From Lineolata rhizophorae (taxonomy: Eukaryota; Ascomycota; Dothideomycetes; Lineolatales; Lineolataceae), in the NCBI GenBank assembly GCA_010093515.1, contig MU001671.1, positions 1,431,734 through 1,495,733 on the forward strand: a stretch of DNA of 64,000 bases, read 5' to 3'. The notes beneath the pieces were generated by a model. It made no database searches. It was given only the letters and a program-made list of their open reading frames with translations, and was not told where the DNA came from. Shown piece after piece: positions 55,603 to 64,000 of the stretch. Position 1 is the first letter of the stretch, and the number at the start of each line of letters is the position of its first letter. A program made the translations under genes and the position numbers.

Positions 55603-56029
55603 CTTGGACACGACTGTTCAGGCCAAGTCGATCGAAGGGGAAAGGAAGCACGGAGAGAGCGGAGAGCGGCGGGGGTCTTGAAGATGTCGAGAAGGTGGCG
55701 GAGGCCCGAGTGATGTCGAGACGAAGACGATGTCGCTTACGCACGGACTTAGGCAAGCGTTGATTGGTCGGCGCGCAAGCCTCCGCTTTCCGAGAGGCGA
55801 GCGGTGCGCTGCCGGCGAGCACGTGATTTACGACTTGCTTTGTGTTTTCAAGACATCGCATAAGGCCAAATTAATTCAAAGGTGGTTGTATAAACGACTA
55901 ATGGTCCCTTGAGGCTTATAATGTAAAGAGCCTGACATTTTGCGGAGAGCTCATAAACCTGTCTCATACCGTTCGGCATCAGTACGCACATCGCCATCTT
56001 CAACCCTTCAACCCATCCGAACCACCACT
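55603..56029. promoter_or_regulatory. Bidirectional promoter of the PSST and TRAPPC2L-like genes
   Basis: A 427-bp divergent gap. An inverted CCAAT (ATTGG at 55763-55767) is about 160 nt upstream of the complex I gene, a position used by the HAP/CBC complex in respiratory genes; its use here is inference. Confidence 0.45.
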
Positions 56030-56738
56030 ATGAGCTCCCGCAGCCCAGCCATCGCCTGCATAGGCATAATAGGCAAACACGTCAGTCAACTTCCCTCCAA
56101 ACCAGCAAACCCAGCGCTCACAACTACCGCAGAACAACCCCCTCCACACCTCGCTCTTCCCGCCACCCCCGGCGCGCGACCCGCTCGACTTCTCCTTCCT
56201 GCTCTCGTCCTCGCTCGACGTCTTCGACGCCCGCGCCCCGCTCAAGACGGCCGACCAGGACTTCGGCCTGCTCACCGCCGTCGACGACCGCCTCGCCATG
56301 TACGGCTGGCTGACCAACACGGGCGTCAAGTTCGTCGTCGTCGTCGACATGGAGGGGCGCCCCGCCGGGTCCGCGCCCGCGGGCGCCAGCGCCGATCCGC
56401 GGTCCAGCATCGCGAGCAGCGGCATCGGCGGGAGCGCCGCGGTAGGGCTCAGGGATGCGGACCTGAAGCCGGTGAGTCGAGACGGCCTTTGGTGCAGCGT
56501 CACGTGACTCGCCGTTTGGGAGCTTGTCTGACGCCGTCTTTCTCTTCAGGTCTTTCGGGCCCTGCAGACGGCCTACATTGGGCTGCTGCGGAACCCGTTC
56601 TACGAGCCGGACGACCACTCGCCGGTGTCGGCGAATGTCGTAGGACGGGTGGGCTCGACGCAAATCACGAGCAAAAAGTTCATCGCCGAGGTAAAGCGCA
56701 TTGGCGAGTCATGGGCGCCAGGTGTGACAAACCTTTGA
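56030..56738 (+). CDS. TRAPPC2L/Tca17-like TRAPP complex subunit (sedlin fold)
   Basis: Three exons (56030-56080, 56133-56471, 56550-56738) encode 192 aa. The longin/sedlin fold is indicated by IACIGIIGKHNNPLHTSLF at the start, LLSSSLDVFDARA, the central MYGWLTNTGVKFVVVVD, and the end FRALQTAYIGLLRNPFYEPD followed by SKKFIAEVKRIGE. TRAPP subunits act in a GEF for Rab/Ypt GTPases in ER-Golgi and endosome-Golgi traffic. The match is closer to TRAPPC2L/Tca17 than to Trs20 sedlin in the YGWLTNTGVKF segment. A Gly/Ala/Ser insert (about 105-135) lengthens the protein beyond the usual 140-160 aa. Introns have GTCAGT and GTGAGT donors; both junctions preserve the conserved frame. Confidence 0.88.
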
Positions 56739-57037
56739 TTGCTGGAGGTCGGAGCGCGAGATGTTTTATTATCTGTTGTTTGATATACCCCAATATGTAG
56801 CGGGCATGCGGAGTTGGGGCGCTAGGGCATTTGTACCGGTCCTCATAGACAATAATTCAATAGGCAACCACGAGCTGCCGGACGTTCCAATGTACTCGAT
56901 ATGGCGTGCTTAGATGCAGTTCATTTTTCCTATCGCCCAAAAGCTACCGCGTCCTCACGGCAGCTGCAATGCAATCGACGCCGAGCAAGGGGAAAGACAT
57001 GTCCACACATCCACCATACTCCGCTTCGCTTTGTTCT

Positions 57038-57604
57038 CTACTCCTCCACCATAACAGTCTGCAAGCCTTTGGGGTTCTTCACGTTGACGGCCTGCACGTA
57101 GCTGTACAGCTTCTCCTTGGCGCCCTCCTCGTCGTTGCGCTTGCGCGAAATGCGGACCCGGATCCGGTACGGGACGCCCTTGACGCCGGACTCCCACACC
57201 TTCTTGTTAAGCTGCGGGTCGAGGCGGACGTCCTTGGTGCCCTGCGAAGGGGTCAGCAAATCGCGGCCGTTCTCCCACCCTGGCAAATGCGCCCTCTGCA
57301 ACAGATCGCAGAACTACTCACCATAGCCTTCCGCGCAAAAATGCGAATCGTCGTGATGGCGCGCGGCGCCCGCTTCTTGAAGCTTGCCCCGTGGACCTGA
57401 ATTTCCCGACGCATCAGTCTTCCGTCCCAATGCCCCACCAAGAATGGCGACGGCCGTAGTCTGGACTTCACGAAACTGAAGCTTTTCTCATGGACGTACG
57501 TGCTTGTGCAGGTGGATCGTGTACTCGCGCGCGACCACGTCGGCGATGGCGCTGCGCGACGTCTTGCCCGCCGTGGGCTTGTTCGACTTGGATTGCTGCG
57601 GCAT
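57038..57604 (-). CDS. rpl31: 60S ribosomal protein L31 (eL31)
   Basis: Three coding exons (57604-57500, 57396-57322, 57241-57038) give 127 aa, the normal size. Diagnostic parts: [61 protein letters not shown] and [13 protein letters not shown], with the usual [14 protein letters not shown] end. eL31 sits near the peptide exit tunnel of the large subunit. Donors GTACGT and GTGAGT, acceptors TTCAG and CGCAG. A further intron in the 5' UTR (57687-57611, GTACGT...CTAAC...ACAG) ends only 6 nt before the ATG. The gene converges with the TRAPPC2L-like gene across 299 bp. Confidence 0.96.
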
Positions 57605-57610
57605 CTTCGC

Positions 57611-57687
57611 CTGTGTCAGGTCCCGCGTTAGCAAATTCAGCAGAGTGAAGGAGATGTAAAGCCTGCGCTTTTTGTAGAGGTACGTAC
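57611..57687 (-). other. Probable 5' UTR intron of rpl31
   Basis: A 77-nt segment has a GTACGT donor, a GCTAAC branch site and an ACACAG acceptor six bases before the rpl31 start codon. No ATG lies in the short upstream leader, so it should not alter the protein. Confidence 0.65.
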
Positions 57688-58039
57688 GGCGTGTCCGACA
57701 CGAAGGATGTCGCGGTGAGGTCGGTGGTGATGGCGGTTGGGTGGGTTCGGTGGTGGTTCGGTGTTGCGATTTTGCAGTGTGGAGTGCTGTCGCTAAAGTC
57801 TTGGCGCAAGGCTTACCCGTTTTGGGAATGCATCGACGAACAAGCTGTTCTTGGCTACTTCACTGTGCACTCAACAACAAAAGCTCAATTGCTCTTTCAA
57901 AAATGAAGCATTGGGTCTGGGTGTTGATGCATCTCCAAATTTTTAAATGATATCAACACTGCATACGCTCTGCGGGAGAGGTGCACATAAATCTCGATAT
58001 ACAGTACTTAATCATACAAGACTACAATCACATCTCTAC
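57688..58039. other. Intergenic region upstream of rpl31 / 3' of the uL24m gene
   Basis: About 350 bp holding the rpl31 core promoter and leader and the 3' end of the uL24m transcript. No gene or clear element is seen. Confidence 0.4.
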
Positions 58040-59172
58040 TCACTTCCTCGCGGACTTGACAAAAGTCTTGTCCGTAATCCCTTGCTTCATCATCATCTGG
58101 CCTAGCTTGGCCATCATATCCTCACTTAGCACCTTCTTCTCCATCTCTTCCCGCCTCTTCTCCGCCTGCACCATCCTAAGCTGTGCCTTGGGCGTCATCA
58201 TCGTCTTGACGCTCTCCTTGATAGCCTCTTGCTCGGCCTCTCGCGCCCGCAGCTTCCTCTCGAAGCCGGGTTCCAGCTGTCGGCGGTACTTGCTGAACCT
58301 GTTGCGCAGCTCGTCGATGACGCCGCGGGGCATGGGCAACGTGCGCAACGTGGGGACCCACGTCAACTCCTCGGTACGGATGCGCAGCGTGTCGGGCGGT
58401 TGGTCCGACTCCGTGAGCGGCTCCGGCTTAGGGGCGCTTGCAATCTTGATGCCCAGACCCGGGATCACACGCTCCTTGACCTTTTCGTCCGTGTCAGGGT
58501 CCCAGACGTAGTTTACCTGGACGCGCTCGACGATAACGTCCTCTTCGACCGGGGATGAGGGCGCTTTCACCTTGTAGACGAGGCGGACGGACCTGATTGG
58601 GATGGGCTTCTCCATCGTCGTGGTGGGGCCTTGGAGATCCTCCTTCTTGAGGAATTCGGGCGTGGCGACGTCCACCTGAAGGCGCATCAGCAAAATCGAA
58701 CGTGGTCCGCACGGCGACGAAATCAATCACCAACCTCATTCACTCCGTCCACCTTCACTGTCTCCGTCTCCCAGTTCACCTCCGTCACCTTGCCAATCTT
58801 GCCCTTCTCCCTTCCCTCTACCACGCACACTCGATCCCCAGTCTCAACCCACTTGTCCAGCGTCTTCATGCGCATCTTTTCCGGTATCGAGGGCGCCATT
58901 GCGACCTCGGCCTGGACGCTGCCCCAGGTTTCCTTGGCCAGCCCAGCATCGCGTTTGGGCGCCAGCGGGCCCAGCATCCAGTCCTCCTTGGCCCGCGCCC
59001 GCGCCGCCCGCCGCAGCGCTCCTTCGTGGCCCTTTTGCGCCTTGACCCTGTCGAGGTACGTGAGGCGGCTGATGCGGGCTTTCTCGGCGGCCTTTTCAGC
59101 CAGGCGTCGCGCCCTGTATCGCCGGTTGTACGCTGTGAATTTGAGCCATTGGGTGAGGGTCTTTTTCGCCAT
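58040..59172 (-). CDS. Mitochondrial large-subunit ribosomal protein L24 (uL24m, yeast MRPL40 type)
   Basis: Two exons (59172-58735, 58675-58040) give 357 aa. The N-terminus is basic (MAKKTLTQWLKF then Arg-rich), fitting mitochondrial import. A KOW motif lies at about 108-140: ETGDRVCVVEGREKGKIGKV followed by VNWETETVKVDGVNEV. The C-terminal part has PEFLKKEDLQGP, SVRLVYKV and long charged helices typical of fungal uL24m. uL24 initiates large-subunit assembly next to the 5' domain of the large rRNA. The 59-nt intron (GTTGGT...TTCAG) falls right after the KOW region and the junction gives NEVDVATP. Divergent from ima1 across 745 bp. Confidence 0.92.
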
Positions 59173-59917
59173 GGCTACGAGCGGTGGGCGGGACTGATGT
59201 CAGGCGGGTTGTGCAGACGGGCCCCTGCGCTTTCGAGTCGGTTCAGGTCAGAAACTAGCGGGCCGACATATCTAGTTCGATGTTAAGAAGGGCTCTTGAA
59301 TCGATGCTCGGCAATCAAAAGCCGAGTGGCGTCTCAGTGGATGAAAGCGCGAGGGGCGCGCGTGGATGAAGCGTACATAGTACGGAGTAGGTAGTCGGGC
59401 GTTCGCGTGGCTGTCCTGAAGCCGCTGGGACGCTAGCGAGCGGCACGTGAATGGAGGGCGTTTGCAGACTCGACCTCGGTGCAGACTTAACGCCTTTTGC
59501 AAATATTTAAAATTTAACACATTACATATAACTCATGTGCCACGGAATGGTCGTAAGGCATTTGATTTTATACACTGATTCCTTCCTTGGTCGTAATTTG
59601 TGAAGGGACCATCCGTCCATATTCCGGCTAGATCACTACTCAGTCACTAACAAACTCGAAGCTTCTAAGTCCCGACCCCCGAAACTAAATGCCCATATTT
59701 TAATCATCGTCACCACGCTTTCAGTGTATAATCTAGCCTTCGAGTTCTACTACCATTAACCCCCTCACGTGGGCGGCTTGGCGGGGCATAGGGCTGCATT
59801 GTGGCTGACACGATGCGCTGTCCGCGCCCATCACCGCCGACGTTTCTGCCAGCCTAATAACTTCAACACCGTCACCGTTCCCCCCTCTACCCAGTCTCCC
59901 GCGCGCCGCACAACGCC
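59173..59917. promoter_or_regulatory. Divergent promoter of the uL24m and ima1 genes
   Basis: 745 bp between start codons, with an AT-rich centre (about 59505-59760) and C-rich leader before ima1. No gene is seen. Confidence 0.45.
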
Positions 59918-62362
59918 ATGTTGCTGCGCTCGCGACGTCTAACCTGCTTCTACTGTGGCCGCCGCTCTGGCCAAACCTTTGACGGCATAGTTCGCCAGTG
60001 GCGCTGTGGCAGCTGCGGTGCTGTCAACCATCTCGACGAGGCGCGTCTGACTCCGGTTTCTGCCCGTAGTCCCGCGAACTAACATTATATCCCGCGTGCA
60101 ACAGAGCGGCCAAATTACCGAGCCGCCTTCTCCCGAGGTTGCGACCGATGACACGCCTCCGCGTACTCAAACGCAATACGCGTATGCCGTGCGCCGTTCC
60201 CTATCTCCCGAATTCTCCTCCGCAGCCGAGGACCGCTTCGCGACGACCGATCCTGGTACCAAAACTTCACATTTCTCCCCTTCAAGTCACTTCTGCCCGA
60301 CTTGCCTCAAGAATCAGCATCTCCTCGTCAATGCACTCTCCACATATCTCCCCGACGACCCGTCACATCCGCAATACGCCGAGTTCGAGGCGTCAATCCC
60401 GACGTACCGCGCACAGCTAGAAAAGCGATATCCCCCGGTATGCGCGCGATGCGCCCCCGAGGCGGAGCGCCGCATACGAGACAGCGCTTACTTTGCCAAA
60501 ACCGATCATCTGCGCCGCATGATGGAGCGGTCGAAGCGCGGCGTGATGCCGAAAGCGTGGGAAAGGAGCGATCTGTGGGAGTGGGGATGGAAAGCCGCCG
60601 TCGTGATCCTCGGCGGCGTCATGTGGTGGGCGAGCCTCGTCATGCAGGCGCTGGGAAACTTGGCTGGTATGCTCCTTCGCGCGGGGGACGGCGACGGCTT
60701 GGTGCCAGACGATGGGGCCGACACGAAGTCCTTTACGACGGGTAGCTCTTGCGGAACCGGCACTTTCGGCCTCGCCAAATGTGCGATATCCTGTGGCTTT
60801 CAAGCTGCCCACAGCGGCTCCGTCGAGTCCTCCTGCTACTCCGCCGCCCTTGCCCTCCAATACTTCGCTCTCATCCTCGGCATTCTAGCGATTTGGTGGA
60901 ACGTGCGGCTGTGGGAGAAGCTCATGCCGCGCGGCCGGTCGGGGCGCCTCGGCGGTCTCAAGAACTTTTTCACCTTGCAACTCGCCATTCTAGGGGCGCG
61001 GGCGGGGTTCTGGTCGCTCTTGGGAGGGGAAGGCGTCCTGGAACAAGGTGCTTGGAAGAGCGCGGAGCGGAGTGGATGGTGGATCAGCGAGCCGGCCTGG
61101 AGGGGGGCGCATGCGTTCATGTTTGTCCTTTGCGGAGTGGTGAGTGATCTCGCGATTGTCGAGTCCTTGAAATGCTAACTCTGTGTCCGCAGCTCCTCAT
61201 ATCCGCCTACCGAACTGTCACCGTCGATTATCGCTCTCGAGTTTCCTTCGAACTCGAAATTCCCTCTCTAATACCACCAGGAGACGCCCAAGATCATCAA
61301 CTCCAGCCCCATCAGCCCGTCAACGCGAACTCGCCTCCATCCTATACAACTCCCTTGAAGGAGCAACCTAGACGGACCTTTCCTCTAGCCGCCTTCGTTA
61401 GCCCCACTCCTACTCCAAATCCTCTCGATCGTTTCTCTCCGACGACGCCAACAACCGGCGATGCTACTGGGTCGACAAGCACAGACACAAACAATTCTAA
61501 CGTCGACTTCGCAACCCCAAACCCGCAGGACTTTGCGGATGTCGACGCCATGGAATGGACGCCGACGGACAACCAGGTTCAAACGCCGACCCCAGTGTCT
61601 CAAGATCCGTTTGCCCGACCAGGCACAAACTCCTTCAATGAGAGCGGCAGCTTCGGCTGGAACGGCCATTCCCCGCCACAACAGAAACTGTCCGCGTCTA
61701 ACAGCAACTCCCCCTTCTTGAACGGCACCCTGCACAGCACCACCTCCAACAATCCTGCAGGCAACCCCTTCCGCGGCGCGCTGCCCCCCGCCCCACGCGC
61801 TCCGGCCCACCGTCTACGCAACCCCACTCCCGCCCCGCCAAACTTTGTCAAGGCTCCTGCAACCAAGCAGAAAGACTTCTTCTCCAAGCTCATGACGTCG
61901 ACTCGCGGGTCTTCGGCCGCACAACAGGGCACCAACGCCAACACCAACTCCCGCGCCCCCGGCACGGACTTTACCTTCGGTCCGGCCCGCCTCCAGGTCC
62001 CGGATAAGCGCGACCCGACCATGCAGGACACGGGACTGGAGTCGCTCTTTGACGACTTTTTCAGCATCGGCGATCAGCCGGCGGGCACGGGCAAGACCAA
62101 GAACGGTGACGGCGCAGCGAGAGGGACTTGGAGGGCTGCCGCTGGTGGAGGGACGGATGAGGCCGGAGCCGCACGCCGACACGCGAGCTTTGACGTCGCG
62201 AGGAGGGCGCCGGGGCAGACGAAAGCTGGCGAGAGCGGGGGCGCGCTGGTGTGGGTTGGGGCTGTGGCAGTGCCGCTTGTGGTGTGGGCGGTCTTGGTGG
62301 GGATGGGCAAGGGGGGCGGGATGGAGGGGGTGAGGGAGTTTGTCAGGACGGCGGGTGGTTGA
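59918..62362 (+). CDS. ima1: Ima1/NET5-type inner nuclear membrane protein
   Basis: Three exons (59918-60040, 60105-61139, 61193-62362) give 775 aa. The Ima1 N-terminal domain has two zinc-like CxxC pairs, Cys10/Cys13 (LTCFYC) and Cys30/Cys33 (WRCGSC), then HLDE joined to SGQITEPP, and a second set HFCPTC and PVCARC. Four or so hydrophobic segments follow (for example AAVVILGGVMWWASLVMQAL, ALQYFALILGILAIWW, FMFVLCGVLLISAY), then a long Asn/Ser/Thr/Pro-rich tail and a final membrane helix (ALVWVGAVAVPLVVWAVLVG). Ima1 couples centromeric heterochromatin and cytoskeletal forces at the nuclear envelope in fission yeast. Intron 1 has no in-phase consensus GT donor; the homology-consistent donor is GAG|GCGCGT, a GC-AG intron with a perfect ACTAAC branch site. 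Intron 2 (GTGAGT...CCGCAG) is ordinary. Confidence 0.88.
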
Positions 62363-64000
62363 TGGAGGAATGGGAGGTCAAGGTGGACAATGCGGGCCTG
62401 TGGGTTTGAGGTGTTGCAGGAGGGATTGCGTGCGGGCTTTTGTTTCCTTTGTGTGGCATGGCGGCTTTTTTTTTGTTCTCATGGCAGCTGGGTGAGTGGC
62501 ATCTTAAAGCATTTGTGTTTTGATGGGGCGTCTAGAACTCCTGGTATGGATTATCATTTGCGTTTGACGGCATTGTTGAGGAGAGTATACCATAACGTGT
62601 TGAATACATGTATTCCGGATACATGTCGTCATGCTGCAGCGGTGGCTTTGGGTTCCTATTTATCTACTCTGCATGTTTCAAATAGTCCGGTGTGCGAATC
62701 ACCAGCTGTTACATATGGGTATGGTAGGCTGTTAAAGCTACCAGGGCAATGATATGCCACTTTAAGCGGCCCTTTCGCCGTTGACTTCGCCTTTCGCAGT
62801 CAAGTCCGTTTCCATCTTCCGCAATCCCATATGCTCAACTGCATTACCGTTCGGTGTACGAGCGCCGTGGCACTTCTCAAAAACCACCGGACCTGGAGGC
62901 CAACCGCCACAGAGGTGCCACCCAGTAGTTTAGGGCAACAGATAACGGCATCAGAATTCCTTTCTCCACGGAATTTGAAGAGGGATATCCAAACCAACGC
63001 TGAACCACTTGAGTCTTTAAAGGTCGAAATGATCTTATTCTTGACAAATGCCTTTTTCTTGGTCCATTCACCAACGGTCTCCACTGACAAAATCCCCCTT
63101 GAGCTATTGCTACGTTCTTGAGCAGCGAGTCACGATATGATTTTCGCAACATCTAGCTCCTGCGTATTTCGGGACATGAAAGCAGTGTGTGAAAAGACCT
63201 GAAAAGACCAGGTCCGTAATGTGCGGACAAGCCCTAGACAGTCCTAGCCATTTGCAATCTTGTTCAAATCTCCTGTATAGTTTCGACTACGCATTAACAA
63301 CATCTATGCAAAGCTGGTTTGAACAAAGCAGCAATCTTCTTAGCGTGGCCGGAGCACTAGAACTAGTGAGTCGTGTTCTACCTTCGCTGCGTACACTAGC
63401 ATTTAAGTCAACTGTCAAGTGACTCTAATGGCGATATGTTTAATGTCCAAGGCAAATAAGTTGGATCGTCACTCAAATTTCAGACGTTGGGTGTGGCGGG
63501 CACTGGTTCCTATGCTAAACACAAAGCTATCATTCATTCAACAACAGAGTTACAGAAGACGAGAAGCGTCACCTTGTTAGGCACATCTCTGTGTCGTATC
63601 CTTCTAGTTTAGAGATAAAGATTGTGAGATATCGGTTTATTGGATTTGTGCGTAACACCCAAATCGGCATATTGCAAAGAGGGCTTCCACTGCGAAGGCT
63701 GTCCTTGTGACACTCATGATGATTGGGTATATTCAGAACCGTATTCTATGCTTTAGAATAGTCTTCAAATGGCGGATTTAAAAGGGTAGCGGACTTTATA
63801 TGCTAGCCCAATAAACTTCTTCAGCGTCGAAGTATCGCACCTAGAACGCAAAATGTCTACATATAGAAAGTCTGCATGAGTCCAGCCCAACGTCTCGATA
63901 GTTAAGGGATATATATTCGAAAATTCATATTTCAATAAGGTTAAGAATATCAAGTAACCGTTCCTATCAGGGTATGACCCGCCCTCAGGGTATGACCCAC
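62363..64000. other. Right flank without supportable gene
   Basis: The first part is the ima1 3' UTR. From about 62.8 kb the DNA becomes AT-richer with only short open frames and no recognisable motif. A gene continuing beyond the window edge cannot be excluded. Confidence 0.45.

Noticed and set aside
1-64000. tRNA, 5S rRNA, CRISPR arrays, intact transposons, telomere repeats
   Set aside because: By-eye scan for T-loop signatures, 5S boxes, transposase or reverse-transcriptase motifs and telomeric repeats gave no convincing match; CRISPR arrays are not expected in a fungal nuclear genome.

Overview
The window reads as nuclear DNA of a filamentous ascomycete (Pezizomycotina), most likely a Sordariomycete. 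Genes are GC-rich and cut by short introns (about 45-210 nt) with GTAAGT/GTGAGT/GTACGT-type donors, CTAAC/CTGAC branch points and CAG/TAG acceptors. The recognised genes are fungal: an FlbA-type RGS protein, Chk1, Nem1, Ima1, a DAL5/TNA1-type permease, and cytosolic plus mitochondrial ribosomal proteins. Every spliced model below was checked for frame: exon sums are multiples of three and the junctions rebuild conserved motifs.

Layout. 1-1.9 kb: no intact gene, one decayed helix-turn-helix transposase-like fragment. 1.9-8.4 kb: a fused SDR/polysaccharide-deacetylase gene (-), a DsbA/FrnE-like thiol oxidoreductase (+), a PPC decarboxylase/Hal3-like flavoprotein (-) and mitochondrial monothiol glutaredoxin Grx5 (+). 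9.7-10.9 kb: a low-complexity orphan. 10.9-21.6 kb: a long stretch without a supportable gene, ending at the flbA orthologue, followed by chk1 in tandem. 26.9-34.2 kb: an AT-richer gene-poor block, probably decayed repeats, bordered by an AIM9-like phosphotransferase. 38-53.6 kb: F-box protein, major facilitator permease, a coiled-coil orphan, Rps23, eIF2B-beta and Nem1, several with very large homopolymer-rich insertions. 54.7-62.4 kb: a compact housekeeping block with complex I PSST, a TRAPPC2L/Tca17-like subunit, eL31, uL24m and Ima1. 62.4-64 kb: no gene seen.

How the genes relate. This is not a biosynthetic or defence cluster. Themes are translation (Rps23, eIF2B-beta, eL31, uL24m), mitochondria and Fe-S/redox (Grx5, PSST, uL24m, AIM9-like), nuclear envelope and lipid control (Nem1, Ima1), coenzyme A synthesis (Hal3-like) and development/checkpoint signalling (FlbA, Chk1). 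Most neighbours are divergent or convergent pairs sharing 0.3-1.1 kb of intergenic DNA.

The least ordinary items are the SDR-deacetylase fusion, an in-frame intron that splits a CPWC redox motif between Trp and the second Cys, a probable GC-AG intron in ima1, a permease intron with no ordinary acceptor, and a roughly 290-residue low-complexity insertion in eIF2B-beta. I found no convincing previously undescribed multi-gene system.
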